Below, piece by piece: positions 1 through 9,118 of a DNA stretch of 64,000 bases. The notes under the pieces are model-generated. The model was not told the origin of the DNA and searched no databases. It worked only from the letters and a program-made list of their open reading frames with translations. The stretch is from an uncultured Pelagibacteraceae bacterium. Lineage in GTDB: Bacteria; Pseudomonadota; Alphaproteobacteria; Pelagibacterales; Pelagibacteraceae. The position numbers and the translations under genes were made by a program. The first letter of the stretch is position 1. Every line of letters starts with the position of its first letter. The stretch is from assembly GCA_902524345.1 (NCBI GenBank), contig CABZCX010000001.1, positions 191,001 through 255,000 of the forward strand. Direction: 5' to 3'.

Positions 1-1
1 C

Positions 2-448
2 TGTTTTTTAAAATTAAAAAGATCATTACCCGAATATATTAAGACATTCCCGACTGATAAAACGGAACTAACGAATGCAATTTTAGGCAACAAGAATAAT
101 ATAAAAAAAATTAACAAAATAGTTCATCCACTAGTTAGAAAGAAAATGAATTTATTTCTTTTAAAAAATAAAAAGAAAAAAGCAGTGGTCTTAGATGTCC
201 CTTTATTGTTAGAAAACAAAATAAAAAACAAAAATATGATATTAGTTTTTGTTGATTCAAAAAAATCAGATATTTTAAAAAGACTAAAAAAAAGAAAAGG
301 CTTTAATATTAAAGTTTTTAAAAAATTAAAAAAAATTCAACTATCGCTCGATTATAAAAAGAAAAAATCTGATTATATTATTAAGAATTATAATACAAAA
401 AAGTTTGTTAGAAAAAGTGTAAAAAATCTTTTAAAAAAGATCTTATAA
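2..448 (+). CDS. coaE: dephospho-CoA kinase, C-terminal part (5' end outside window)
   Basis: The reading frame is open from base 2, so the gene enters from the left edge and about 149 codons are present. It would phosphorylate dephospho-CoA to CoA, the last step of CoA synthesis. Recognisable family parts are a central IVHPLV segment, the VLDVPLLLE strand (around window residues 65-73) and a lysine-rich C-terminal helix. An internal ATG at 146 would leave out the conserved IVHPLV part and is not the start. The nucleotide-binding P-loop lies outside the window. The stop TAA overlaps the dnaQ ATG by one base, and coaE followed by dnaQ is a common alphaproteobacterial order. Confidence 0.85.
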   Translation, partial: CFLKLKRSLPEYIKTFPTDKTELTNAILGNKNNIKKINKIVHPLVRKKMNLFLLKNKKKKAVVLDVPLLLENKIKNKNMILVFVDSKKSDILKRLKKRKGFNIKVFKKLKKIQLSLDYKKKKSDYIIKNYNTKKFVRKSVKNLLKKIL

Positions 449-1113
449 TGAAAGAAATAGTTTTAGACACTGAAACTACTGGCATTTCTGTTAAGGAAGG
501 TCATAGAATTGTTGAAATCGGCTGTATTGAACTTGATAACCTAATTCCTACTAAGAATAAATTTCATAGTTATTTAAATCCAGAAAGAAAAGTCTCTGAT
601 AAAGCTTATGAGATTCATGGTTATACTGATGAGTTCTTATCAAAGCAAAAAAAATTTTCAGAAATTATGGATGAATTTCTAGAATTTATAAAAGATAAAA
701 GGCTAATAATACATAATGCCGAGTTTGATGTGTCCCACCTAAATAATGAATTAAAAATTCTAGGTAAAAAAGCTATTGAAAATGATATAACAGACACTTT
801 AATCTTGGCCAGAGATAAATTCCCGGGATCTCCATCAAATTTAGATGCGTTGTGTAAAAGATATAGAATTGATAATTCAAGACGAACAAAACATAACGCT
901 CTAGTGGATTGTGATTTATTAGCAAAAGTTTATATAAATTTAATTGATCAAAAGGAACCTACCTTAGACTTTAATGAACAGGAAAAAATTAATGAATTAG
1001 AAAGTAACAATAAAATAAATTATTTTAAGAAAATTATAAAACCATCTGAGGAAGAGCTAAAAAGTCATACCTATTATTTAAAATCTCAAATAAAAAAAAA
1101 TTTTTTTAATTAA
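448..1113 (+). CDS. dnaQ: DNA polymerase III epsilon subunit (3'-5' proofreading exonuclease)
   Basis: The 221-residue protein starts with the ExoI motif of DEDD exonucleases (LDTETTG, residues 6-12), followed by an ExoII-like HNAEFDVSHLN stretch near residues 89-99 and an ExoIII region with HNALVDCDLLA near 148-158. These carry the acidic metal ligands of the proofreading site. It acts with DnaE in the replicative polymerase core. The length is typical of alphaproteobacterial epsilon. Translation is likely coupled to coaE through the one-base TAATG overlap. Its end overlaps the end of convergent secB by 8 bp in an A/T tract. Confidence 0.93.
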   Translation: MKEIVLDTETTGISVKEGHRIVEIGCIELDNLIPTKNKFHSYLNPERKVSDKAYEIHGYTDEFLSKQKKFSEIMDEFLEFIKDKRLIIHNAEFDVSHLNNELKILGKKAIENDITDTLILARDKFPGSPSNLDALCKRYRIDNSRRTKHNALVDCDLLAKVYINLIDQKEPTLDFNEQEKINELESNNKINYFKKIIKPSEEELKSHTYYLKSQIKKNFFN

Positions 1114-1528
1114 AATTTTTTTTATACAATTCTTCAAAATCTATTTTTTTTTCAATCTTGATAGCTGGATAGCCTGAATTATGTAGTAAATTAATTAATG
1201 TTTTTTCTATATCAGGGAAAATTTCTTTTTGGACATCAACTAAAACAATTTTTTCCAAGATTTTCTTGTCTTTAAGATTCTCATCAACCTGAACAACTGA
1301 TGCAAACACAAACTCAAAAATTGATTTTTTGACATTCTCTTCTTTGTCGTGAAATCTTATCGAGGTATTAATTTCTATTAATCTACTTTTTATTGCTTTT
1401 GAATTTATATCAATTCCTAATTGATAACGGGAAATATTATCTTTTACATACATATATGTTTCAGCGTCTGGTGTTTCACTTGACATATCCTTAATATATT
1501 TGGCTAATATTTTATAATTTTTTGTCAT
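1106..1528 (-). CDS. secB: SecB protein-export chaperone
   Basis: This 140-residue protein keeps unfolded precursors competent for export through SecA/SecYEG and forms tetramers in the cytoplasm. The sequence shows the SecB beta-sheet core and the family C-terminal pattern: LLHNSGYPAIKI followed by DFEELYKKNF, equivalent to the FPP...NFDALY end of other SecB proteins. Conservation is weak in the middle, as expected for SAR11. It is the second gene of a minus-strand pair and overlaps the end of fxsA by 17 bp. The dnaQ-secB-fxsA-tim44 arrangement supports the call. Confidence 0.85.
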   Translation of the reverse strand: MTKNYKILAKYIKDMSSETPDAETYMYVKDNISRYQLGIDINSKAIKSRLIEINTSIRFHDKEENVKKSIFEFVFASVVQVDENLKDKKILEKIVLVDVQKEIFPDIEKTLINLLHNSGYPAIKIEKKIDFEELYKKNFN

Positions 1529-1937
1529 CTTTTTTATCTATATCCTCATATTCACCATCAATAAAATTTTCATCTATTTTCTTTTTTATTTGAAATTTAT
1601 TTGAAAGATTTCTAAAAATTAATTTTCTGGTAAAAGGAAATATAATCAAGAAACCAATTATATCTGTCGCAAAACCAGGTATAATTAGCAATAAAGCAGC
1701 AAAGGCGATTGCGGCACCTGATATTATCTCGTATGCAGGTAATTCGTTTTTTATTAATTGTGAAAAACCAGACTTCAGAGTGTTCAAACCCTCGTATCTG
1801 GCATACATTATTCCAAGTAAAGCAGTTACAAATATTAGTGTTATTGTAGTTAAAGCACCAATTTGAGAGCCGATTTTTATAAATAAGTATATTTCGATAA
1901 CTGGGACCAGTATTATGGCTATTAAAACTGAGTTCAT
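1512..1937 (-). CDS. fxsA: FxsA family cytoplasmic-membrane protein
   Basis: The 141-residue protein has hydrophobic segments near residues 3-20, 27-46, 70-88 and 90-100, followed by a charged C-terminal tail. FxsA proteins are small inner-membrane proteins known from suppression of F-plasmid exclusion of phage T7 in E. coli; their cellular role is unclear. The IPGFATDIIGFL segment is the typical family core. It is divergent from the Tim44-like gene across about 57 bp and leads the secB transcript. Confidence 0.88.
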   Translation of the reverse strand: MNSVLIAIILVPVIEIYLFIKIGSQIGALTTITLIFVTALLGIMYARYEGLNTLKSGFSQLIKNELPAYEIISGAAIAFAALLLIIPGFATDIIGFLIIFPFTRKLIFRNLSNKFQIKKKIDENFIDGEYEDIDKKDDKKL

Positions 1938-1994
1938 TTGTCTTTAATCTAATTGCTAGTTGAAATTTTTCAACTTAGTAATTACTATCATACT

Positions 1995-2591
1995 ATGAAT
2001 TATAGTTTTGAATACATAGATATCATTCTATTAGCGATGATAGCAGGTTTTATCTTTTTGAGACTAAGAGGGATTTTAGGCAAGAGAACAGGCTTTGAGG
2101 GTAAAATTAATCCTCAATTTGAAAATATTTTAAAAAAAGCTCAGGCGGATAATAAAGTTAAAATTAAAGAAAATTTTGATGAAAATGCTCAAAAAGAATT
2201 TTTAAAGGGTGCAAAGATCGCCTATGAAACCATAATCACTGATTTTAGTGATCAAGACAATAAAATTACTAACAGCAAGCCTTTGTTAAGTAAAAAAATC
2301 TATGATCAATTTAAAACAGCTTTAGTTGACAGAAGTAAAAGAGGACATTTTGCAGAGATAACATTTATCGGTATTAATTCAGCAAACATTAAAGAACATA
2401 ATAAGATTGGATCTATTTTGAAAGTTACAGTGGATTTTGTTGCAGAGGTTATAACCTGCATTAAAGATAAAGAAAAAAAAATAATTTCAGGTGATCCAGA
2501 AAAAATAAAAAAAATTTATGATACTTGGGTATTTTCAAGAGATACAAATTCAAGCAATCCAAATTGGCAACTCATTGATACGTTGACATAA
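1995..2591 (+). CDS. Tim44-like domain protein (TimA type)
   Basis: The 198-residue protein has one N-terminal membrane anchor (residues about 7-23), a charged linker containing KRTGFEGK, and a C-terminal Tim44/MRP-L45-like domain ending in a TWVFSRD...NPNWQLI segment, the usual family ending. In alphaproteobacteria such proteins are membrane-associated and related to mitochondrial Tim44; a role in membrane-protein handling is inferred. I chose ATG 1995 over a TTG at 1953, because the TTG version adds 14 residues that do not fit before the membrane segment. The next gene begins at the base after the stop codon, in the same frame. Confidence 0.85.
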   Translation: MNYSFEYIDIILLAMIAGFIFLRLRGILGKRTGFEGKINPQFENILKKAQADNKVKIKENFDENAQKEFLKGAKIAYETIITDFSDQDNKITNSKPLLSKKIYDQFKTALVDRSKRGHFAEITFIGINSANIKEHNKIGSILKVTVDFVAEVITCIKDKEKKIISGDPEKIKKIYDTWVFSRDTNSSNPNWQLIDTLT

Positions 2592-3002
2592 TTGATCACG
2601 AAAATTTCAAAAAAAGACAAAAAAGATTGGGAGAATTTTTTAACTAAAAAAGACTCTTTACCTGATAAAGATTTAGTAATTTTAAAAAAAAAAATTAAAA
2701 AAACAAGAATTTTTGATTTCCACGGTTTTTCACTTGATAAGGCTAATAAAACAATTGATAAACTAATTAAAGAGTCTTACAGAGATGGGATTAGAAAATT
2801 AATTATTGTTACTGGAAAAGGTATTCATTCAGATAATGAAAAAAATCCTTACTCATCTAAAGATCTTGGTATTTTGAAATATTCTTTGCCAGAGTATATA
2901 AAAAATGATTCAGAATTAATGAAATTAATTAATGAAATAAAAGATGCAGATATCGAAGATGGGGGTAGCGGTGCATTTTATATTTTTTTAAAAAAAATTT
3001 AG
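2592..3002 (+). CDS. Smr domain protein
   Basis: The 136-residue protein carries a C-terminal Smr domain: DFHGFSLDKA (around residues 38-47), then IIVTGKGIHS (around 72-81), matching the LDLHG and TGxGxHS motifs. Smr domains are nucleic-acid-binding, sometimes nicking, modules; the exact role of this short stand-alone form is unknown. The only early start is TTG at 2592, directly after the Tim44 TAA and in the same frame. In many alphaproteobacteria mltA (lytic transglycosylase) sits between these two genes; here it is absent. Confidence 0.85.
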   Translation: MITKISKKDKKDWENFLTKKDSLPDKDLVILKKKIKKTRIFDFHGFSLDKANKTIDKLIKESYRDGIRKLIIVTGKGIHSDNEKNPYSSKDLGILKYSLPEYIKNDSELMKLINEIKDADIEDGGSGAFYIFLKKI

Positions 3003-3005
3003 TAA

Positions 3006-3836
3006 ATGATAATCTGGCTAGCCTCATATCCTAAGAGTGGAAATACTTGGGTTAGATTATTCTTAAATTCATTAATATTTGCTCCAGATAACGAATTGAA
3101 CATTAATAATATAAAGATAGATCAATTTCCGCTTAGAAAACATTTTCAAAATTTTTCAAGTAATACAGATGATGTAACAGAAATTATAAAGAACTGTAAT
3201 CTTGCCCAATCAGAAATAAATCTAGACAATAAGATTAAATTTTTCAAAACTCACAGTCCATTTTGGAAAATAGGAAAATATACCTTCACTGATGATAAAA
3301 ATACTATTGGGGCTATACACATTGTAAGAGATCCAAGGAATGTGATCACATCAATTAAAAATCATTATAATCATGAAAATTATGAAAGATCTTTAAAATT
3401 TATAAAGGATGACGATAAGGTAATAGGTTCGAAAGGATCTATTAAGGAGGCAGATTTACCAACAATAATTTCATCTTGGAAATTTCACTATAATTCGTGG
3501 AAAAGCATTACCTCCTTTAAAAGTAAATATATCCTTATAAAATATGAGAACTTGTTAAGAGATCCTATTAATGAATTTTTAAAGATAACTGATTTTATAA
3601 AAAAAATTTCAGACTTTAAATTTGAAGAAAAGAATATTTTAAAATTTATTAAAGATACTAGTTTTAAAAATTTGAAACAACAAGAGGAATTAAAGGGATT
3701 TAAAGAAGCCCCAGAGAATAATAAATTTTTTTACTTGGGACCTAAAAATGATTGGAAAGATTTATTGGATAAAAATACAAAAGATGAAATAGAAACAAGT
3801 TTTAAAAATGAAATGCAAGATTTAGGTTATTTATAA
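3006..3836 (+). CDS. sulfotransferase domain protein
   Basis: The 276-residue protein has the 5'-phosphosulfate-binding loop of PAPS-dependent sulfotransferases at its N-terminus ([10 protein letters not shown], residues 8-17) and a 3'-phosphate-binding region with [11 protein letters not shown] near residues 106-116. It should transfer sulfate from PAPS to a hydroxyl or amine acceptor. The acceptor cannot be read from sequence; a cell-surface glycan or lipid is possible. It starts 3 bp after the Smr gene, so it is probably cotranscribed, and its end overlaps convergent hslU by 6 bp. Confidence 0.88.
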   Translation: MIIWLASYPKSGNTWVRLFLNSLIFAPDNELNINNIKIDQFPLRKHFQNFSSNTDDVTEIIKNCNLAQSEINLDNKIKFFKTHSPFWKIGKYTFTDDKNTIGAIHIVRDPRNVITSIKNHYNHENYERSLKFIKDDDKVIGSKGSIKEADLPTIISSWKFHYNSWKSITSFKSKYILIKYENLLRDPINEFLKITDFIKKISDFKFEEKNILKFIKDTSFKNLKQQEELKGFKEAPENNKFFYLGPKNDWKDLLDKNTKDEIETSFKNEMQDLGYL

Positions 3837-5204
3837 AATAAATTTAGACAAATCAGTATCTTTAACAAGATTATCTAGATTTTTATTTATGTAGTTCTTA
3901 TCGATAATAATCTTTTCCCCAGATCTATCTGTTGCAGTAAAACTAATTTCATCTAAAATTTTTTCAATAATTGTGTGTAATCTCCTTGCTCCAATATTTT
4001 CAACAGTAGCATTAACTTCTGAAGCAATGTTTGCTATTGCATCTATACCATCATCAGAAAACTCTAGTTCAACATTTTCTGTTTTTAATAGAGCAACATA
4101 TTGTTTAATCAAACTGTAATCTGGTTCTTTTAAAATTCTTTTAAAATCTTCACTAGTTAAAGCTTCTAATTCAACTCTTATGGGCAATCTTCCTTGTAAT
4201 TCTGGTAATAAATCTGATGGTTTAGCAAGTTGAAAAGCACCAGAGGCGATAAATAGAATATGATCTGTTTTGATTGGACCATATTTAGTATTTACCGTAG
4301 TTCCTTCAATTAGGGGCAACAAGTCTCTTTGTACACCTTCTCTTGAGACATCACCACCAACTCTATCTGTTCTTCCAGAAATCTTGTCTATTTCATCTAA
4401 GAAAACTATACCGTTGTTCTCTGTTGAAATTTTTGCAGCTTTAATAATTTTATCTTGCTCAATTAATTTATCAGACTCATCATTTATTAAAATTTCATGA
4501 GACTCTTTTACAGTCATTTTTTTCTTTTTTTCTTTAGCGCCCATTGATTTTCCAAGCATTTCACCAATATTAATCATGCCTACATTTGCACCTGGCATTC
4601 CGGGTATCTCAAAAGAAGTTGAATTAGACCCTGTATCACTCACTGCAATTTCAATTTCATTATCATCTAGATCACCATTTCTTAATCTTTGTCTAAAACT
4701 CTCTCTTGTTGCAGCACTTGCTTTTTTTCCAACTAGAGCATCTAGAACTTTCTCTTCAGCAAGTTTCTGTGCTTTAGTTTTCACCTCTTTCCTTTTTTTT
4801 ATTTTTTCCATTGAAATTGCTATTTCAACAAGATCTCTGACTATTTGTTCTACATCTCTTCCAACATATCCAACTTCTGTAAACCTTGTCGCTTCGACTT
4901 TGACAAATGGGGCTTCAGCAAGTTTTGATAATCTCCTCGATATTTCAGTTTTTCCTACTCCAGTTGGACCAATCATTAGAATATTTTTAGGTAAAACCTC
5001 GTTCTTCATTTCACCCTTAAGAGCTTGTCGTCTCCATCTGTTTCTTAGTGCAACTGCAACTGCTTTTTTTGCTTTATTCTGTCCAACAACAAATCTATCT
5101 AATTCAGATACAATTTCCCTTGGTGAAAGTGAACTACCTAAAAATTCTTCTTTTGAGTCTTTTTTATCTGTTGGGTGTAGTTGTGTAACGTTTGATTTGT
5201 CCAT
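3831..5204 (-). CDS. hslU: HslU, ATPase subunit of the HslUV protease
   Basis: This 457-residue AAA+ unfoldase feeds proteins into HslV. It shows the N-terminal TPREIVSEL-like segment ([16 protein letters not shown], residues 27-42), Walker A GPTGVGKT (79-86), the pore-entry GYVGRDVE region, Walker [11 protein letters not shown], and the sensor/C-terminal block [10 protein letters not shown]. The protein ends in a hydrophobic tail (LSKFIL) that docks into HslV. About 20 extra residues precede the usual start. It follows hslV with a one-base overlap. Confidence 0.97.
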   Translation of the reverse strand: MDKSNVTQLHPTDKKDSKEEFLGSSLSPREIVSELDRFVVGQNKAKKAVAVALRNRWRRQALKGEMKNEVLPKNILMIGPTGVGKTEISRRLSKLAEAPFVKVEATRFTEVGYVGRDVEQIVRDLVEIAISMEKIKKRKEVKTKAQKLAEEKVLDALVGKKASAATRESFRQRLRNGDLDDNEIEIAVSDTGSNSTSFEIPGMPGANVGMINIGEMLGKSMGAKEKKKKMTVKESHEILINDESDKLIEQDKIIKAAKISTENNGIVFLDEIDKISGRTDRVGGDVSREGVQRDLLPLIEGTTVNTKYGPIKTDHILFIASGAFQLAKPSDLLPELQGRLPIRVELEALTSEDFKRILKEPDYSLIKQYVALLKTENVELEFSDDGIDAIANIASEVNATVENIGARRLHTIIEKILDEISFTATDRSGEKIIIDKNYINKNLDNLVKDTDLSKFIL

Positions 5205-5719
5205 TATATTTTTTCAATTTTAACATTATTGTTTGTAAAAACACAAATTTCTGCTGCAACCTCTATCGCTTTTTTTGCAACTTGCTCAGCATTCATATCA
5301 GTTCCAATTAAAACTTTTCCTGCTGCTAGGGCATAGTTTCCCCCGGAACCAATACCAATTACATCTCCTTCAGGTTCTAAAACATCTCCTGTACCAGAGA
5401 TTATGTAACTGTTTTCTTTATCACCAATTGCCATTAGTGCCTCAAGTCTTCTCAAATATTTATCTGTTCGCCAATCTTTTGCCAACTCGACTGCTGCTCT
5501 GGATAAATTTCCTGCATGTTTTTCTAATTTTGCTTCCAGTCTTTCAAACAATGTTAAAGCATCTGCTGTAGATCCTGCAAATCCTGCTACAACACCTCTT
5601 TTATCAATTTTTCTAACCTTTGAAGCGGTACTTTTCACAACTGTATTTCCCATACTTACTTGTCCGTCTCCTGCAACTACTACTTCTTTGTTTTTTCTCA
5701 CTAATACTATTGTTGTCAT
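5204..5719 (-). CDS. hslV: HslV, peptidase subunit of the HslUV protease
   Basis: The 171-residue threonine peptidase of the proteasome-beta fold begins [10 protein letters not shown]. Removal of Met exposes the catalytic Thr, as in the TTIV/TTIL start of HslV. Conserved [12 protein letters not shown] (residues about 16-27) and [11 protein letters not shown] follow. It forms double hexamers capped by HslU. It is the first gene of the hslVU operon and is divergent from hisB across 91 bp. Confidence 0.97.
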   Translation of the reverse strand: MTTIVLVRKNKEVVVAGDGQVSMGNTVVKSTASKVRKIDKRGVVAGFAGSTADALTLFERLEAKLEKHAGNLSRAAVELAKDWRTDKYLRRLEALMAIGDKENSYIISGTGDVLEPEGDVIGIGSGGNYALAAGKVLIGTDMNAEQVAKKAIEVAAEICVFTNNNVKIEKI

Positions 5720-5770
5720 AGCCTACAAATGGATACTAATTTTGATACTTCAAGCCCAAGTTTAGTATTA

Positions 5771-5799
5771 TTGCCATAATTGAATAATATATGTATATC
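5771..5799 (+). promoter_or_regulatory. candidate sigma-70 promoter of the his operon
   Basis: TTGCCA at 5771-5776 is followed after 17 bp by TATATC at 5794-5799. The predicted start, about 7 bp later, lies only about 5 bp before the hisB ATG at 5811. The mRNA would be nearly leaderless, and no Shine-Dalgarno sequence is seen there. This is a pattern match only. Confidence 0.45.
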
Positions 5800-5810
5800 T
5801 CTTTTAAATT

Positions 5811-6401
5811 ATGAAGCGCAAAGGTAAAATTAATCGAAAAACTAAAGAGACCAGCATCAGTGTTGATTTGAATATTGATGGAAAAGGTAAATATAAAATT
5901 GATACAGGCATAGGTTTCTTAAATCACATGTTAGAACAGTTATCTAAACATTCCTCTATTGACATGACTATCAAAGCCAAAGGAGATACTCATATAGATC
6001 TTCACCACACTACTGAAGATACTGGTATTGCGATAGGTGAGGCTCTGAAGAAAGCTTTGAAAAAATCCGTTGGTATTAGAAGATATGCTCACGCAATGAT
6101 ACCCATGGATGAAACCTTATCGCGTGTAGCTCTTGATATTTCTAATAGACCTTACTTGATTTGGAATGTTAATCTTAAAGTAGAAAAACTAGGGGAAATG
6201 GATACTGAACTTTTTAAAGAATGGTTTCAAGCATTTTCACAAGCTGCTGGAATTACTTTACACGTTGAGAATATTTATGGTGATAACAGTCACCACATAA
6301 TAGAGTCTTGCTTCAAAGGTTTAGCAAGATCTTTACGAGCTGCATTAGAGATAGATCCAAGGAATAAAAAAACAATTCCTTCTACAAAAGGTTCTTTATA
6401 A
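5811..6401 (+). CDS. hisB: imidazoleglycerol-phosphate dehydratase
   Basis: This monofunctional 196-residue HisB converts imidazole-glycerol phosphate to imidazole-acetol phosphate in histidine synthesis. The two metal-binding repeats are visible: [10 protein letters not shown] near residues 63-72 and a matching [10 protein letters not shown] near 162-171, with FLNHMLEQL near 37-45. It lacks the phosphatase domain of the enterobacterial bifunctional enzyme. It leads the hisB-hisH-hisA-hisF-hisE run. Confidence 0.97.
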   Translation: MKRKGKINRKTKETSISVDLNIDGKGKYKIDTGIGFLNHMLEQLSKHSSIDMTIKAKGDTHIDLHHTTEDTGIAIGEALKKALKKSVGIRRYAHAMIPMDETLSRVALDISNRPYLIWNVNLKVEKLGEMDTELFKEWFQAFSQAAGITLHVENIYGDNSHHIIESCFKGLARSLRAALEIDPRNKKTIPSTKGSL

Positions 6402-6406
6402 GCTTA

Positions 6407-7033
6407 ATGAAAGTCACAATTGTTGATTATAATTCGGGCAATATTAGCTCGGTGATAAATTCATTTGAGGAAGTTGCCAAAGACAAAGTGAATATTGAGG
6501 TAACTTCAGATTTAGGTAAGATTAAATCAAGCGATAAATTAGTTTTACCAGGCCAGGGCTCATTTAAAAGTTGTGTAGATGCTCTAAATAATATTGATGG
6601 TCTAACAGAAACTCTCAATGAATTTGCAATAAATAATGAAAAACCACTACTTGGTATTTGTGTAGGTTTACAAATGTTTGCTGATATTGGCTATGAAGAA
6701 ACTGAAACCAAGGGATTAGGATGGATTTCGGGTAAAGTTTCAAAAATTGATAATCAAGGTGGAAAATTTAAACTTCCTCATATCGGCTGGAATCAAGTCA
6801 ATTTTGTCAAAGATAGTAAAATTTTTAAAAATATAGAAAATAATTCACATATGTATTTTGTTCATAGTTATGAATTTATTCCAGAGGATAAAAATGTGAT
6901 TTCAGCAACAACAGATTATTGCTCAAATTTAGTTTGTTCAGTTGAAAAAGATAATATCTTTGGAACTCAGTTTCACCCAGAAAAGAGTGATAAAATGGGA
7001 TTAAAAATAATTGATAATTTTATAAATTTGTAA
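6407..7033 (+). CDS. hisH: imidazole glycerol phosphate synthase, glutaminase subunit
   Basis: The 208-residue class I glutamine amidotransferase supplies ammonia to HisF. The nucleophile Cys85 is in LLGICVGLQM, and the catalytic His190 and Glu192 are in QFHPEKS. The oxyanion-loop region LPGQGSF is near residues 47-53. It lies 5 bp after hisB and abuts hisA with no gap. Confidence 0.97.
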   Translation: MKVTIVDYNSGNISSVINSFEEVAKDKVNIEVTSDLGKIKSSDKLVLPGQGSFKSCVDALNNIDGLTETLNEFAINNEKPLLGICVGLQMFADIGYEETETKGLGWISGKVSKIDNQGGKFKLPHIGWNQVNFVKDSKIFKNIENNSHMYFVHSYEFIPEDKNVISATTDYCSNLVCSVEKDNIFGTQFHPEKSDKMGLKIIDNFINL

Positions 7034-7750
7034 ATGAAAATATTTCCTGCAATAGATATTAAAGATAAAAAGTGTGTAAGATTAGTTAAAGGAGATTTTG
7101 ATAATAAAACTGAGTATGAACTGTCTCCAGTTGAACAAGCTGGAAGATATAAAGATCATGGATTTAAAAATTTACACATAGTTGATTTAGACGGTGCTTT
7201 AACTGGCGAAACAGTGAATTTAGATATTATTAAGGATATTGTTGGTAAATTTAATTTAAATGTTGAGGTAGGTGGCGGTATTAGAAGTATTGGTAGTATT
7301 CAAGAATATATTGATGCTGGTGTTGAGAAAGTAATTTTAGGAAGTGCCGCTATTAAAAATAAAAATTTTTTAAAAGAAGCTTGTAAAAAATTTACAAATA
7401 AAATTGCCCTAGGTTTAGATGCTAAAGATGGTTATTTATCAGTATCTGGATGGAAAGAACATTCTAATCAATTAACTTTAGATTATTTGAAAGAAGTTAA
7501 TGACTATGGAGTTAGTAGATTAATTTATACGGATATAAATCGAGATGGCATGAAACAAAGTCCAAATTTTGATGAAACATCAAGAGTTGCAGATATTTCA
7601 AACTGTCCTGTCATTATATCAGGTGGAGTTTCGTCAATAGAAGATATTAAAAAAGCAAAAAGTTTAAACAATATTGAAGGTATAATTGTCGGTAAAGCCA
7701 TCTATGATGGTGATATTAAATTGGATGAATTGGTAAAAGAAGATGCTTAA
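7034..7750 (+). CDS. hisA: ProFAR isomerase (phosphoribosylformimino-AICAR-P isomerase)
   Basis: This 238-residue (beta/alpha)8 enzyme isomerises ProFAR to PRFAR. Asp8 in FPAIDIK and the second catalytic Asp in ALGLDAKDG are present, with phosphate-binding glycine loops VGGGIRS and ISGGVSS. It starts immediately after the hisH stop, and its last 8 bp overlap hisF, consistent with coupled translation. Confidence 0.97.
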   Translation: MKIFPAIDIKDKKCVRLVKGDFDNKTEYELSPVEQAGRYKDHGFKNLHIVDLDGALTGETVNLDIIKDIVGKFNLNVEVGGGIRSIGSIQEYIDAGVEKVILGSAAIKNKNFLKEACKKFTNKIALGLDAKDGYLSVSGWKEHSNQLTLDYLKEVNDYGVSRLIYTDINRDGMKQSPNFDETSRVADISNCPVIISGGVSSIEDIKKAKSLNNIEGIIVGKAIYDGDIKLDELVKEDA

Positions 7751-8498
7751 AAACAGAATAATTCCTTGTTTGGACGTTAAGAATGGACGTGTTGTAAAAG
7801 GAATTAACTTTGTAGATTTAAAGGATGCAGGAGATCCTGTTGAGCAAGCAAAAATTTACTCTGATGGTGGAGCAGATGAAATATGTTTTTTAGATATTAC
7901 TGCTTCAAACGAAAATAGAGATACAATTTATGATGTAGTTGAGAGAACATCAAAAAAATGTTTTGTCCCCCTAACTGTTGGCGGAGGAGTAAGAAGTATA
8001 GATGATATCAATAAATTATTAAATTGTGGTGCCGATAAAGTATCTATTAATACCGCAGCTGTTGAAAATCCAAAAGTTGTTTTAGATAGTTCAAAAAAGT
8101 TTGGATCCCAATGCATTGTTGTAGCTATTGATGCAAAAAAAAATGGAGATAAGTGGGAAGTCTTTACACATGGAGGAAGAAATAATAGTGGAATTGATGT
8201 GTTAGAGTATGCCAAAAAAATGGAAGATAGTGGGGCAGGAGAATTACTTGTAACATCAATGGATAGAGATGGAACACAAATAGGTTATGACGTCGATTTG
8301 ATGAATAAAATTTCATCAAAAGTAAACATACCTTTAATTGCCTCAGGAGGTGTTGGCAATCTAGATCATTTGGTTGATGGAATTAAGTTAGGAAATGCAA
8401 GTGCAGTTTTAGCAGCCTCAATATTTCACTATGGAAAACATTCAGTACGAGAGGCTAAGGAATATTTGGACTCAAAAGGGATTCCTGTTAGAATTTAA
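7743..8498 (+). CDS. hisF: imidazole glycerol phosphate synthase, cyclase subunit
   Basis: This 251-residue (beta/alpha)8 cyclase joins ammonia from HisH to PRFAR, giving IGP and AICAR. Asp11 ([10 protein letters not shown]) and the later catalytic Asp (VVAIDAK) are visible, with phosphate-binding motifs VGGGVRS and ASGGVGN. The AICAR it releases is consumed by PurH, encoded at 15-16.5 kb of this window. Confidence 0.97.
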   Translation: MLKNRIIPCLDVKNGRVVKGINFVDLKDAGDPVEQAKIYSDGGADEICFLDITASNENRDTIYDVVERTSKKCFVPLTVGGGVRSIDDINKLLNCGADKVSINTAAVENPKVVLDSSKKFGSQCIVVAIDAKKNGDKWEVFTHGGRNNSGIDVLEYAKKMEDSGAGELLVTSMDRDGTQIGYDVDLMNKISSKVNIPLIASGGVGNLDHLVDGIKLGNASAVLAASIFHYGKHSVREAKEYLDSKGIPVRI

Positions 8499-8499
8499 T

Positions 8500-8772
8500 A
8501 TGCTAAGTACTCTAGAAAACCTATTTAAACTAGCGCGTGAAAGAAAAGAAAAACCAATTTCTGGTTCTTATACCAATGAACTATTATCAAACAAATCACT
8601 AAGCAAGTCAAAAATTTTAGAAGAAATAAATGAGTTGATTGAGGCTGTAGATAAAGACACCAATAAAATTCATGAAGCTGCTGATGTATTTTATCATTTG
8701 ATAATTTATCTTGAGGCGAATAATATTAAGATTGAGGATATAGAAAAAGAGCTAGAAAAAAGAAGGAAATAA
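8500..8772 (+). CDS. hisE: phosphoribosyl-ATP pyrophosphatase
   Basis: The 90-residue MazG-like pyrophosphatase acts in histidine step 2. The all-alpha core shows SKILEEINELIEAV and HEAADVFYHLIIYL, with the metal-binding ExxE...ExxD arrangement. ATG 8500 lies one base after the hisF stop; an upstream in-frame ATG at 8431 lies inside hisF and would add residues unlike the family. Stand-alone HisE next to hisF is usual in alphaproteobacteria. Confidence 0.93.
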   Translation: MLSTLENLFKLARERKEKPISGSYTNELLSNKSLSKSKILEEINELIEAVDKDTNKIHEAADVFYHLIIYLEANNIKIEDIEKELEKRRK

Positions 8773-8773
8773 A

Positions 8774-9118
8774 ATGAGTAAGATTAAAATTGTTTTAGTC
8801 TTTTTATTGTGTTTCGGTCTTTATAAAGGCTATGTTGCTTTTTCTGATTTTGAAATTGGAGTTTCTGATCGAGTGGCAGAGCTAGAATTGAATGAAGATA
8901 TAGAAAAACAAAGAGAAGTCATAGCACTTTTGATGTATTTAGGCGATCCATTAGAATTAAAAGAACATTTATTAGTTGTAAAAGAGTCAAAATGTTTAGA
9001 GATGAAGCAGATAGCTGAGGAAACATCTTTTGCATATTATGAATGTGCTGTTGTTGACGCTAATTTAAAAGGTGGAAAAATTATTAGTATAAATGCAGAG
9101 TTAGAGATTTTACAATGA
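8774..9118 (+). CDS. uncharacterised small protein with N-terminal membrane anchor or signal
   Basis: I do not recognise this 114-residue protein. It has a hydrophobic N-terminus (residues about 4-20) that could be a signal peptide or an anchor, then an acidic, helix-prone domain with two cysteines (near residues 76 and 93). It starts one base after hisE and overlaps the next gene by 4 bp (ATGA), so it belongs to the his transcript. Its place between hisE and a HIT protein gives no direct clue to function. Confidence 0.7.
   Translation: MSKIKIVLVFLLCFGLYKGYVAFSDFEIGVSDRVAELELNEDIEKQREVIALLMYLGDPLELKEHLLVVKESKCLEMKQIAEETSFAYYECAVVDANLKGGKIISINAELEILQ

Noticed and set aside
146-448. A separate 100-residue gene at the window start
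   Set aside because: The frame stays open upstream to base 2 and contains conserved CoaE residues before this ATG, so it is an internal Met of a truncated coaE.
3006-3836. Sulfotransferase as part of a mobile element
   Set aside because: No integrase, transposase, direct repeats or tRNA junction flanks it, and its base composition matches the neighbours.
4270-5223. Two plus-strand open frames opposite hslU
   Set aside because: They are antisense shadows of a well-conserved gene, with no recognisable protein features and no ribosome-binding sites.
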